Origin: Bacteroidota bacterium
Lineage (GTDB): Bacteria; Bacteroidota; Bacteroidia; 2-12-FULL-35-15
Direction of reading: 5' to 3'
DNA: 64,000 bases
Assembly: GCA_029237775.1 (NCBI GenBank)
Contig: JAQZBR010000003.1
Span: 62,001 to 126,000, forward strand
Under the pieces are notes generated by a model. That model was not told the DNA's origin. It made no database searches and worked only from the letters and a program-made list of their open reading frames with translations. Below, piece after piece: positions 9,159 to 18,223 of the stretch. The position numbers and the translations under genes were made by a program. Within the stretch, counting starts at the first letter, position 1; each line of letters opens with the position of its first letter.

Positions 9159-9191
9159 CAAAGATAAAAACTAAGCCCATACAGGCGGCAA
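9159..9191 (-). promoter_or_regulatory. candidate promoter of the glycosyltransferase gene
   Basis: On the minus strand TATCTTTG (9166 to 9159) matches TAnnTTTG, with a TTG (9191 to 9189) 22 bases upstream. The ATG at 9149 follows nine bases later. A second TATCTTTG on the plus strand (9198-9205) precedes the divergent dehydratase gene at 9222, so both promoters are packed within about 50 bp. Confidence 0.45.
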
Positions 9192-9221
9192 TTTTTATAT
9201 CTTTGAACTTTAACTAGCCAC

Positions 9222-11102
9222 ATGAAATTATTAGATCTGTTGTTCCGGAAGAATATGCCCCGCTGGGTGATCCTGTTCATCGACATGTGCATCTGCTTTT
9301 TTTCATTATTACTCGCTTATCTCGTTCGCTTCAATTTCTCAATTCCTGCAGTGGAAGTGGAGGCGTTCCCTCTTGTTTTTTCTATTGTACTTGGAGTTCG
9401 TTTAACCGGTTTTCTGATCTTTAAAACCTTTCAGGGCATTGTAAAATATACAAGTTCAAAAGATTCGCAAAGGATTTTCACAATGCTTACAATGGGAACG
9501 TTTGTATTTGTGATTGTCAATGTGATCTCTTATAAATTCATAAACGGAAAATTTCCTGTGCCTTTTTCGATCATCATTATCGAATATATGGCTACTGTTT
9601 TTCTGATGATCAGTCTGCGTGTAATGTTCAAAGCATTATACAGTGAGATCTCCAACCCAAATAAAGAAAAACGGAGCGTGATCATTTTCGGTGCAGGTGC
9701 ATCCGGGATTATTACAAAACGTACGCTGGACAGGGATGCAGGAACAAAGTACAAGGTACTTGGTTTTATTGATGACGACCCTAAAAAACAGGGTAAGAAG
9801 CTTGAAGGGGTAACTATTTTCAACCTCGATAAGCTGGAACATTTGTTAAGCAATAATGATGTTTCCGCGTTGATCATTTCTGTTCAGGATATTCCTTCAC
9901 AGCGCAAACAATCGATAGTGGACATATGTCTTAACCACGACACAAAGATCCTGAATGTGCCTCCTGTTACAGATTGGATCAACGGTGAACTTAGTTTCAG
10001 GCAGATCAAGAAAGTGAGGATAGAGGAGTTGCTTGAACGCGATGCTATTCAGCTTGATAAAGAAAATATAAGCAAACAGTTTCACGGTAAAACCATTCTG
10101 ATCACCGGTGCAGCAGGCAGTATCGGAAGTGAGATTGTGAGGCAGGTGATAAAATTCCATCCAAAAAAAATTGTCCTTTTAGATCAGGCAGAATCTCCTT
10201 TGTACGACCTGGAGCTGGAGCTGCATGATAAATACAAAGCACAGGAGTATGATGTTGTGATGGGAGATATCAGGAACAAAGAAAGAATGGAAAATGTTTT
10301 TAAAACGTTTTTGCCTGAGATCGTTTTTCATGCTGCAGCTTATAAACACGTTCCTATGATGGAGAATAATCCTTCGGAGTCCGTTTTCACGAATGTGTTT
10401 GGTTCAAAGAATCTGGCGGATCTTTCTGTACAATATAAAGTGGAAAAGTTTGTGATGGTCAGCACAGATAAGGCTGTGAACCCAACCAATGTGATGGGCG
10501 CAAGCAAGCGCATTGCCGAGATCTATACGCAATCGCTGGGGAAGACTTCAGGAACAAAATTTATCACTACCAGGTTTGGAAATGTATTAGGTTCTAATGG
10601 TTCGGTAATTCCTCGTTTCCGTCAGCAGATTGAAGCCGGTGGCCCGATCACCATTACTCATCCCGATATTACCCGTTTTTTTATGACCATTCCGGAGGCT
10701 TGCCAGCTCGTGCTTGAAGCTGGTGCAATGGGTAATGGCGGTGAGATCTTTATTTTCGATATGGGCAAGTCGGTGAAGATCATTGATCTTGCTAAAAAGA
10801 TGGTGAAGCTTTCCGGGCTTGTATTAGACAAGGATATTAGTATAGTTTATACAGGATTGCGGCCGGGGGAAAAACTATACGAAGAGCTGCTCGCTAATGA
10901 AGAGAATACTATTCCCACGCATCACAAACAGATCATGATCGCGAAGGTGAAGGAGTATGATCTGGCGACCGTTTCTGCTGAAATCAATGAACTCATCAGT
11001 TTGTTTCATAACCAGGATAACAAAGCCATTGTAAAGAAAATGAAAGTGCTCGTCCCGGAATTCAAAAGCAAAAATTCTGTTTTTGAGGAATTAGATGTTT
11101 GA
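9222..11102 (+). CDS. membrane-anchored UDP-sugar 4,6-dehydratase (FlaA1/CapD/WbpM type)
   Basis: The 626-residue protein has four N-terminal membrane helices (about 14-145), a first Rossmann-like domain (VIIFGAGASGI, about 153) and a catalytic SDR domain beginning ILITGAAGSIGSEI (about 292). The active-site region VSTDKAVNPTNVMGASKR carries the Met/Lys arrangement of the long WbpM-type UDP-GlcNAc 4,6-dehydratases instead of Tyr-x3-Lys. FGNVLGSNGSVIPRF and RPGEKLYEELL are also characteristic. The family makes UDP-4-keto-6-deoxy sugars for O-antigen, capsule or protein glycosylation. The divergent glycosyltransferase suggests the same pathway. Confidence 0.93.
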   Translation: MKLLDLLFRKNMPRWVILFIDMCICFFSLLLAYLVRFNFSIPAVEVEAFPLVFSIVLGVRLTGFLIFKTFQGIVKYTSSKDSQRIFTMLTMGTFVFVIVNVISYKFINGKFPVPFSIIIIEYMATVFLMISLRVMFKALYSEISNPNKEKRSVIIFGAGASGIITKRTLDRDAGTKYKVLGFIDDDPKKQGKKLEGVTIFNLDKLEHLLSNNDVSALIISVQDIPSQRKQSIVDICLNHDTKILNVPPVTDWINGELSFRQIKKVRIEELLERDAIQLDKENISKQFHGKTILITGAAGSIGSEIVRQVIKFHPKKIVLLDQAESPLYDLELELHDKYKAQEYDVVMGDIRNKERMENVFKTFLPEIVFHAAAYKHVPMMENNPSESVFTNVFGSKNLADLSVQYKVEKFVMVSTDKAVNPTNVMGASKRIAEIYTQSLGKTSGTKFITTRFGNVLGSNGSVIPRFRQQIEAGGPITITHPDITRFFMTIPEACQLVLEAGAMGNGGEIFIFDMGKSVKIIDLAKKMVKLSGLVLDKDISIVYTGLRPGEKLYEELLANEENTIPTHHKQIMIAKVKEYDLATVSAEINELISLFHNQDNKAIVKKMKVLVPEFKSKNSVFEELDV

Positions 11103-11229
11103 ATAGTCGGGAGAACGGAGTTGGTGGAATAGTTCAATTCAGTCATTATCTTTCAAACACAGATTCGTAGATTTATCTTTTATTCGTTATCCGTACAAAT
11201 TAAATTTTCTTAATCATTCGAGTTTAATA

Positions 11230-11643
11230 ATGAATCCATATAAACATAAAACCCAAATACAAATTCGCTTTAAGGATGTAGACCGTTTAGGTCACGTTAA
11301 TAATGCAAACCATATCACATATTTTGAGCTTGCACGTGTAGAATATTTTAATGCTTTAATGGGCGATGTGAAGATTGACTGGGAAAGCGAAAGCCTGATT
11401 CTGGCGAAGATGGAAATGGAATACAAACAGCCTATTTTACTTGAAGATAAATTGTTTTGTTATACATGGGTTTCACGAATCGGGTCCAAAAGCTTTGATA
11501 TGAGCTGCACAATTGTCCGTGAGATCAATGGAGTGGAGGTAGAAGCTGCTAAAGGGTTAGCTGTGATCGTTTGTTTTAATTACAAAACAAATCAAACCAT
11601 TACGGTTCCCGATCATTGGAAGAAGAAGATGTTGGGGGAATAA
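11230..11643 (+). CDS. acyl-CoA thioesterase, hot-dog fold (YbgC/4HBT-like)
   Basis: The 137-residue protein has the single hot-dog domain of the 4-hydroxybenzoyl-CoA thioesterase group. FKDVDRLGHVNNANH (15-28) contains the catalytic Asp18 and the GHVNN turn, followed by YFELARVEYF. It hydrolyses acyl-CoA or related thioesters; the substrate is not defined. It is convergent with miaE, whose stop lies four bases beyond its own, so no terminator separates them. Confidence 0.9.
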   Translation: MNPYKHKTQIQIRFKDVDRLGHVNNANHITYFELARVEYFNALMGDVKIDWESESLILAKMEMEYKQPILLEDKLFCYTWVSRIGSKSFDMSCTIVREINGVEVEAAKGLAVIVCFNYKTNQTITVPDHWKKKMLGE

Positions 11644-11646
11644 CTT

Positions 11647-12228
11647 TTATCCGTGTATCGTTTCTGATTTCCCGTAATTCCGGATAACTGAGGCTTCAAA
11701 CTCGATCCACTCTTTCCAGCGTTTATCAACATCAATACCTTCACCGTATTTTCTGGCAAAACCAATAAATGTGGTGTAATGGCCCGCCTCGCTGATCATT
11801 AGTTCACGATAGAATTTTGCAAGCTCTTCATCTTTTATGTTTTCTGAAAGCACACGGAAGCGTTCGCAGCTGCGGGCTTCTATCATTGCTGAGAATAAAA
11901 GCCTGTCAACCAGCGATTGAAGTCTGCTACCACCTTTATTCATGAATTTATACAATTCATTCACATAATGATCCTTGCGTTCCAGCCCAAGAACTTTTCC
12001 TCTTGATTTAATCAGGTTGTGAACCATTTCAAAATGTTCAAGTTCTTCCTTCGCAATTGATATAAGCGCGGTTACCAGTTCCGTATAATTTGGATTATTC
12101 ACAACCATTGAAAGCGCATTGGTTGCAGCTTTTTGTTCACACCACGCATGGTCGGTAAGAATTTCTTCAATATTACTTTCTACAATATTTACCCAACGAG
12201 GGTCTGTGTCTAACTTTAATCCTAACAT
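11647..12228 (-). CDS. miaE: tRNA 2-methylthio-N6-isopentenyladenosine hydroxylase
   Basis: The 193-residue all-helical protein matches MiaE, the non-haem diiron monooxygenase that hydroxylates ms2i6A37 of tRNA to ms2io6A. Ferritin-like metal motifs are visible: Glu31 (WCEQKA), EELEH with Glu62 and His65, Glu117 (MIEARSCERF) and SEAGH with Glu147 and His150. MiaA and MiaB, which provide the substrate base, are not in this window. The gene is monocistronic and convergent with the thioesterase gene. Confidence 0.93.
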   Translation of the reverse strand: MLGLKLDTDPRWVNIVESNIEEILTDHAWCEQKAATNALSMVVNNPNYTELVTALISIAKEELEHFEMVHNLIKSRGKVLGLERKDHYVNELYKFMNKGGSRLQSLVDRLLFSAMIEARSCERFRVLSENIKDEELAKFYRELMISEAGHYTTFIGFARKYGEGIDVDKRWKEWIEFEASVIRNYGKSETIHG

Positions 12229-12292
12229 TTGTACTAAATTTTTTTAAGTTTTACCCCCGCTCCTTTGGAGAGAGGATTAAGGGGTGAGGTAT

Positions 12293-13516
12293 TTAATCCA
12301 AAAATTTTTTCATCAGTGGCCCACTGATCATACTCGTTAACAATGCCATCACAACGAGTGCGACAAACATTTTCGAGTCGATCAATCCTGCTTCGAGTGC
12401 AAGGGTGCCTAGAATGATTTCCATTGCTCCGCGGGCATTAAGTCCAAAGCCTACAGCCAGTGATTCGCGTTTTGAAAGGCCACCCAGGTAAGCACCAAGT
12501 GATGCTCCGAATACTTTACAGATCATTGCAAGGAATAAAACAAGCGTAACAAGTGCCCAATCAAAATTCGCAATGAAGTTCACTTTTAATCCAATTGAGA
12601 CAAAGAACAAAGGAGCAAACACATTTGTTACGAACTGGTGAATAATCTCTCTTTCCCTTTCCTGAAGATGTACGCTGTCGCCTAAAGCAATTCCCACAAT
12701 GAATGCCCCGAGGATCGCGTGAAGCCCGATGTATTCGGTAAAAGCAGCGCCAAGGAAACAAAACCCTAATGAGATGGAGAGGACTCCGCCCGGCCAGGAA
12801 AGATTTTTCTGGATCCATGGTAAAACATGATTAATGATCCAGCGACCTACGATAAGCATGAATAAACCAAATCCGAGGATCATACCTATAGTGAACCAGA
12901 TGTTTGTGATATCACCTTCCTGTCCAAGTAAGCTTAAAACAAAAGAGAAGATCAACCATCCCGTTAGATCATCAAATATGGCAGCGGCAATAATTACCAT
13001 TCCAACTTTTGTTTTGAAAAGATTCAGGTCCATCAGTATCCTTGTAATAACAGGGAGGGCGGAGACTGCCATAGCAATACCGAAAAACAAAGCATAAACT
13101 AATTTTCTGTCAGGAGTGTAATTAAAGAAATTCGGGAAGAACCATACAGCAGCAAAACCAAGCATAAATGGTATGACCATGCTGGTGAAGCTGGTATAAA
13201 CGGCCGTTTTTCCCTGTTTTAGTATGATCTGTAGCTGGACTTCCATTCCCGCAACAAACAACAGCATGATCACAGCAAGATTCGTGATTCCATCCATTGC
13301 AATTTTAGCAGGGCCTACCTTAGGAAAAAAATAACTGAAGGTATCAGGTGAGATCGCTCCGAAAACAGTCGGGCCGAGGAGAATACCCAAAAGGATCTCA
13401 CCCATGACGATCGGCATTTTGATCTTCTTGCCAAGCTCAGCAAAAATTCTCGCCAATATCAATACCGCGCCAATACTGGCAAGCAATATCATTAATTCGT
13501 TATGTCCTAACTTCAT
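12293..13516 (-). CDS. cation:proton antiporter, CPA2 family
   Basis: The 407-residue protein has about twelve membrane helices. It shows the CPA2/KefB-like signature: PIVMGEILLGILLGP near the N-terminus, FGIAMAVSALPVITRIL, an acidic pair in AAIFDDLTGW typical of the ion-binding helix, and GLNARGAMEIIL near the end. No C-terminal RCK/TrkA-N domain is present, so regulation would come from elsewhere. The upstream universal stress protein gene ends three bases before this start, and such pairs are common; the stress protein may sense nucleotide and control transport. Na+ versus K+ cannot be decided. Confidence 0.9.
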   Translation of the reverse strand: MKLGHNELMILLASIGAVLILARIFAELGKKIKMPIVMGEILLGILLGPTVFGAISPDTFSYFFPKVGPAKIAMDGITNLAVIMLLFVAGMEVQLQIILKQGKTAVYTSFTSMVIPFMLGFAAVWFFPNFFNYTPDRKLVYALFFGIAMAVSALPVITRILMDLNLFKTKVGMVIIAAAIFDDLTGWLIFSFVLSLLGQEGDITNIWFTIGMILGFGLFMLIVGRWIINHVLPWIQKNLSWPGGVLSISLGFCFLGAAFTEYIGLHAILGAFIVGIALGDSVHLQEREREIIHQFVTNVFAPLFFVSIGLKVNFIANFDWALVTLVLFLAMICKVFGASLGAYLGGLSKRESLAVGFGLNARGAMEIILGTLALEAGLIDSKMFVALVVMALLTSMISGPLMKKFLD

Positions 13517-13519
13517 CGG

Positions 13520-14404
13520 TTAATCGCCAGATACCCTGGAATGTACAATAAGCACATTGCATGGAAGGTCGGCAAGTATAAATTCAATATCGTGTGTAAA
13601 TATTCTGTCAAATACATTCAGATGCGTATCAGGTGAATTGATCACCAGGAGGTCCGCATTACGGTCACTTGCGTATTTACTGATAGCATAACCAGGTTTT
13701 CCTCTCACGATCTTATCAGTAATTCTGATATCTCCTGCATCGCACTGATCAATGAGTGTATGTAAATTTTCAGTGAAGTCTTCTGTGATATTTTTCTTGA
13801 TCTCTTTCTGTTCCGGTGCTGTGCTGTCATCTGCAATGGCCATTGCAAGTCCGGGCAAGTGCACTTCTGTTACGATAGTGACATCTTTGACGTTCAGGTT
13901 CCGAGCCAGATACAGAGCGGTGTTTATTGTGTGAATAGTTTTAGGATTCTCTGCTCCATTCACTATCACTTTTTTAAATTTCTGAGGTTGTAAGGTTGGA
14001 TTGGTAAGAAGCAATACCGAACATTTCGCTCTGCGGCTTATATTTCGGGCAATTGAACCAATATAAAATTTCAAAAGATTCTCTTTTTCAAGAGCGCCTA
14101 AAACAAGAAGGTCTACAATGTTAAGTTTACATAAGCGTAAAATTGTGTCGACAGGATCTCCTTCCATCCAGATTACACGGGAATGCTTTGGATCTACGCC
14201 CGCTTTTGACATCATATCGTCTAACTGCTGATCTTTCTCCAATGATTTTTCGCCAATGTGAAGTAATAATAGTGAGGATCCGCAAGCATCGGCAAGCCTT
14301 TTAGCTTCAAGTAAGATAGGTAAGCAGCTGGGTGAAAAGGAAATTGCAACGGCAATGGTTTCAAAAGGAAAAGGAGGACGCCTTTTTAATTTACTTAAGT
14401 CCAT
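13520..14404 (-). CDS. tandem universal stress protein
   Basis: The 294-residue protein contains two UspA-like domains (about 15-140 and 145-290). The first ends with GSIARNISRRAKCSVLLL, resembling the Usp ATP-binding G-x2-G-x9-G-S/T region. The second ends DRIFTHDIEFILADLPCNVLIVHS and has lost the glycine motif, so it may be non-binding. The antiporter gene follows after three bases, which suggests an operon and a role in ion or stress homeostasis. Confidence 0.88.
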   Translation of the reverse strand: MDLSKLKRRPPFPFETIAVAISFSPSCLPILLEAKRLADACGSSLLLLHIGEKSLEKDQQLDDMMSKAGVDPKHSRVIWMEGDPVDTILRLCKLNIVDLLVLGALEKENLLKFYIGSIARNISRRAKCSVLLLTNPTLQPQKFKKVIVNGAENPKTIHTINTALYLARNLNVKDVTIVTEVHLPGLAMAIADDSTAPEQKEIKKNITEDFTENLHTLIDQCDAGDIRITDKIVRGKPGYAISKYASDRNADLLVINSPDTHLNVFDRIFTHDIEFILADLPCNVLIVHSRVSGD

Positions 14405-14529
14405 TATAAATCATTTGTTTCTGAAGCAAATATAACAAATATGCCCTACCACCATAAAACTAAATAAGCTTTTACGAAGTTTATTCGGCCCTACAACGCT
14501 ATTTTTTCGTACCTTGTGTGAAATCTTAA

Positions 14530-15276
14530 ATGTTATTTTCTTTCATGATCATTCTTGTTTTTTTTCTGTTGCATTGGTTCCTTTCTTTATTTGGTCAGAC
14601 TTTCTTTCTTCACCGATATTCTTCCCATAAACTAATAATAATGAACAAGTTCTGGGAACGGTTCTTCTACCTCTTTACATTTATCACTCAGGGTTCTTCA
14701 TTTCTGAACCCGCGTGCTTACGCAATTTTGCACCGTATGCACCATGCCTACAGCGATACGGAGAAAGATCCTCATTCCCCTCATTTCTTTAAAGATGTCT
14801 TCGGAATGATGTGGCACACGAAAAAGATCTACTTTGATTTTGTGTCAAAAAACGTTGAGCCGGAAAAAGCTTTCAGAGGTAATTACCCTGTATGGCCTTT
14901 AATGGACAGAATTAGCGACATGTGGATCGTAAGGATCGGCTTTGGTGTTCTTTATTTTCTATTCTATTATTATTTCGCCACAGCATGGTGGCAGTTTCTT
15001 TTATTGCCAATTCATTTTCTTATGGGACCGATACACGGAGCTGTGGTAAACTGGTGCGGACATAAATACGGATACTCTAATTTTGATAATGATGATCACA
15101 GCAAGAACACACTTCCAATGGACTTTTTAATGCTGGGTGAACTGTTTCAGAACAATCATCATAAGAGCCCAAACAGCATCAACTTTGCAAAGAAGTGGTA
15201 CGAATTCGATCCATCATACTCTGTAATTGTAGTTCTTAGCTGGATGCGGATCGTTAAGATCCGGAAAGATCTATAG
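14530..15276 (+). CDS. acyl-CoA/fatty acid desaturase
   Basis: The 248-residue membrane protein has the diiron desaturase histidine clusters: HRYSSH (28-33), HRMHH (68-72), HGAVVNWCGH and QNNHHKSPNS. Two hydrophobic hairpins lie between them. It resembles the delta-9 acyl-CoA/acyl-lipid desaturases but is shorter than the eukaryotic type and has no cytochrome b5 domain. It would introduce a double bond in membrane fatty acids and so adjust fluidity. The MATE gene starts 45 bases later behind its own TATCTTTG box (15303-15310), so co-transcription is uncertain. Confidence 0.92.
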   Translation: MLFSFMIILVFFLLHWFLSLFGQTFFLHRYSSHKLIIMNKFWERFFYLFTFITQGSSFLNPRAYAILHRMHHAYSDTEKDPHSPHFFKDVFGMMWHTKKIYFDFVSKNVEPEKAFRGNYPVWPLMDRISDMWIVRIGFGVLYFLFYYYFATAWWQFLLLPIHFLMGPIHGAVVNWCGHKYGYSNFDNDDHSKNTLPMDFLMLGELFQNNHHKSPNSINFAKKWYEFDPSYSVIVVLSWMRIVKIRKDL

Positions 15277-15321
15277 ATCAATTTCCTGTTCTTTTAAAAG
15301 GTTATCTTTGATGCCTTTGTT

Positions 15322-16662
15322 ATGGGCATATTTTCCACTGATTATATAAAAAGTTACAAAGCGACTTTCTCTCTTGCATATCCTGTGGTGCTGAGTCAGC
15401 TTGGCCATATCATGGTCGGTGTCGTGGATACTGCCATGGTCGGGCAAATCGGAACCATAGAGCAGGCGGCAGTAGCTCTTTCAAATAGTCTTTATACGCT
15501 TGTACTGGTTTTTGGATTAGGTGTTTCGTATGGTGTAACACCTTTGGTTGCCGCGGCTGACAGCGCTGGAAATACGAATCAGAACAGCGAATTGCTCAAG
15601 CATGGTATTGTGATCAATACAGTCCTTGGAATTCTCCTTTTTATTTTACTTTTTTCTATTTCACCTGTATTGAACCTGTTCGATCAAAAACAGGAAGTGG
15701 TCGATCTCGCAATTCCTTTCCTTAATGTAATGATGCTTGGAATGATTCCACTGTGCATCTTTTCCGGATTCAAACAATTCACCGAAGGGCTATCCTTCAC
15801 CGGAATCGCTATGTTGATCACAATTGCGGCCAACCTTCTGAATATATTATTGAATTATCTGATGATCTTCGGCCATTGGGGATTTCCTGAGATGGGATTA
15901 ATGGGTTCCTGCTGGGCAAGCTTTATTTCCCGGGTGATCATGGCCATCGCAATGTTCGCTTATGTTTATTACAATAAGGAATTCAGAAAATACAGATCAG
16001 GATTTTCATTAAAGAACATCTCCCGCGATCTGACGAAAAAAATTCTGAATATCGGAGTGCCTTCGGGGCTTCAATGGGTATTCGAAGTTGGGGCTTTTGC
16101 ATTCGCGGTAGTTATGATCGGCTGGATAAGCCCCAAAGCTCAGGCTGCGCATCAGGTGGCTCTCAGCATAGCTGCAACAACCTACATGATGGCAAGCGGA
16201 CTTTCTGCAGCGGCCTCTGTGCGTGTAGGCAATCAGGCAGGATTGCATAACCGTGAAGGAGTTCGGATAGCTGGCTTCAGCGCTTTTCTGATGGTACTGG
16301 TTTTTATGGGAGTCTGCGCGATCTCTTTCATTCTCTTTAAAGACGATTTACCCATCATATTTAACAGGGATGTTGAAGTGATCTCGATTGCTTCTTCATT
16401 GATAGTAATCGCAGCGTTTTTCCAGCTAAGTGATGGAGTGCAGGTCGTTGGGCTTGGAGCCCTCAGAGGAGTTAAAGATGTTAAGCTTCCTACAATCATT
16501 ACCCTTATTGCATATTGGGGAATAGGTTTACCAATGAGTTATTATCTAGCTTTTAAACTGAATCTTGGAGTTGAAGGTGTATGGTATGGCTTGTCCATTG
16601 GCCTGTTTATCGCAGCCGCATGTCTTTTTCTTCGCTTTAATTATATCTCAAAAAAGATCTAA
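15322..16662 (+). CDS. MATE family multidrug/toxin exporter
   Basis: The 446-residue protein has about twelve membrane helices in two similar halves, the MATE topology. The N-terminal AYPVVLSQLGHIMVGVVDTA and VGQIGT segments and GVPSGLQWVFEVGAF with LSAAASVRVGNQAG in the second half are typical of the NorM/DinF group. It would extrude cationic compounds by Na+ or H+ antiport. It starts at ATG 15322, eleven bases after a TATCTTTG promoter-like box. nnr follows 46 bases after its stop. Confidence 0.95.
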   Translation: MGIFSTDYIKSYKATFSLAYPVVLSQLGHIMVGVVDTAMVGQIGTIEQAAVALSNSLYTLVLVFGLGVSYGVTPLVAAADSAGNTNQNSELLKHGIVINTVLGILLFILLFSISPVLNLFDQKQEVVDLAIPFLNVMMLGMIPLCIFSGFKQFTEGLSFTGIAMLITIAANLLNILLNYLMIFGHWGFPEMGLMGSCWASFISRVIMAIAMFAYVYYNKEFRKYRSGFSLKNISRDLTKKILNIGVPSGLQWVFEVGAFAFAVVMIGWISPKAQAAHQVALSIAATTYMMASGLSAAASVRVGNQAGLHNREGVRIAGFSAFLMVLVFMGVCAISFILFKDDLPIIFNRDVEVISIASSLIVIAAFFQLSDGVQVVGLGALRGVKDVKLPTIITLIAYWGIGLPMSYYLAFKLNLGVEGVWYGLSIGLFIAAACLFLRFNYISKKI

Positions 16663-16708
16663 TGTACAGGGCTTGATTTTTTATGCATTTTATTTAATTA
16701 AATATATC

Positions 16709-18223
16709 ATGCAAATTCTTTCCGCAAAACAAATAAAGGCGTTAGATGATTTCACGATCATTAACGAACCGATAAGTTCGCTTGATCTGATGGAACGTGC
16801 TGCTTCAGCTTGCGCTATCAGATTTGCAGAAATATATTCTACCGCTCATCCGGTTCACGTTTTTTGCGGGAAAGGGAATAATGGTGGTGACGGGCTCGCT
16901 ATCGCGCGGTTGCTTTCACAAATGAATTTTGAAGTTAAAATTTATATAATTCAATATTCGGAAAATGAATCGGAGGACTTTGCATTCAATAGGAAGAGAA
17001 TCCCGGATAATATTCCTGTTCTTGAGATAGACAATGTTTCTGAATTGGATGCTCTGACTCCCGAAAGCAATGCGGTTGTTATCGATGCCATATTAGGTAC
17101 GGGTATAAGTCGACCTGCTGAAGGATTATTGGCTGAGGTGATTTCAAAACTCAATCAATTTGACATTCCTGTCATCTCAATTGATCTTCCTTCCGGAATG
17201 TTGGCAGATGAGTTTAACGCTCGAACAGACCAAATGATTAACGCGAGCCATACATTTACTTTTCAGTTTCCAAAGCTTTCTTTTATGCTTCCGGAAAACG
17301 CAGATTGTGTGGGGAATTTAAGCGTTCTTGATATTAGTCTTTCAAAAGAGTTCAAAGCAGAGACTAATAACTTTTATATCAGCGGAGATTTCGCAAAGCA
17401 ATTAGTTAAACGGAGAAGTAGAGCATCGCATAAAGGGACTTTTGGCCATGCACTTATTATTGCCGGAAGCTACGGGAAAATGGGTGCTTCTATACTTGCC
17501 GGTCGGGCAGCATTAAGAAGTGGTTTAGGATTATTAACGATGCATGTCCCTGCATGTGGTTATGAAATAATGCAATCCTCAATTCCGGAAGCTATGTCTA
17601 ATGTGGATTCGGAAAGCAAGTATTGGACTGACAATATCCGAATTGAGAAGTTTAACGCGATTGCTGTCGGCCCCGGATTGGGAACGGAAAAACAGACGCA
17701 GAATTCCCTGAAGCTTTTAATTCAGAATTCACATGTGCCTCTTGTTCTTGATGCAGATGCATTGAACATCATTTCTGAAAATAAAACCTGGCTTGCGTTT
17801 CTTCCCGCCAGGAGTGTTCTTACACCACATCCTAAAGAGTTTGAACGGATGACTGAGAAAGCATCTTCAGGGTTTGAAAGAATAAAACTTCAAAGAGCAT
17901 TCTCAATAAAAAACAAAGTATATGTTGTTTTGAAAGGAGTTCATACTTCAGTTAGTTGTCCGGACGGAACAATTTATTTTAACTCAACCGGTAATCCGGG
18001 AATGGCTAAAGGCGGAAGTGGCGATGCGCTTACTGGTGTTATTGTTTCGCTTCTGGCTCAGGGATACAATTCCAAAGAGGCAAGTATCCTTGGTGTTTAT
18101 CTGCACGGACTGGCCGGTGATTTAGCTGCGATTGAATTATCAGAAGAGGGAATAATCCCTTCAGATCTTATCAGCAAACTACCGTCAGCATTTCGCCTCC
18201 TGAAAGAAACGGGCTTACATTAA
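16709..18223 (+). CDS. nnr: bifunctional NAD(P)H-hydrate epimerase/dehydratase
   Basis: The open frame extends back into the MATE gene, but homology begins at ATG 16709 (MQILSAKQIKALDDF), giving 504 residues. The N-terminal YjeF_N epimerase domain contains FCGKGNNGGDGLAIARLL. The C-terminal YjeF/ribokinase-like dehydratase contains FGHALIIAGSYGKMGAS, GPGLGTE, LVLDADALNI, LTPHPKEFERM and GNPGMAKGGSGDALTGV. Together they repair hydrated NADH and NADPH, the dehydratase using ADP or ATP. The last nine bases overlap the 3' end of the convergent ABC-F gene. Confidence 0.95.
   Translation: MQILSAKQIKALDDFTIINEPISSLDLMERAASACAIRFAEIYSTAHPVHVFCGKGNNGGDGLAIARLLSQMNFEVKIYIIQYSENESEDFAFNRKRIPDNIPVLEIDNVSELDALTPESNAVVIDAILGTGISRPAEGLLAEVISKLNQFDIPVISIDLPSGMLADEFNARTDQMINASHTFTFQFPKLSFMLPENADCVGNLSVLDISLSKEFKAETNNFYISGDFAKQLVKRRSRASHKGTFGHALIIAGSYGKMGASILAGRAALRSGLGLLTMHVPACGYEIMQSSIPEAMSNVDSESKYWTDNIRIEKFNAIAVGPGLGTEKQTQNSLKLLIQNSHVPLVLDADALNIISENKTWLAFLPARSVLTPHPKEFERMTEKASSGFERIKLQRAFSIKNKVYVVLKGVHTSVSCPDGTIYFNSTGNPGMAKGGSGDALTGVIVSLLAQGYNSKEASILGVYLHGLAGDLAAIELSEEGIIPSDLISKLPSAFRLLKETGLH

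Noticed and set aside
16565..16708. Upstream extension of nnr into the MATE gene
   Set aside because: The extra residues are the MATE sequence in another frame and have no similarity to the YjeF domain, which starts at ATG 16709.
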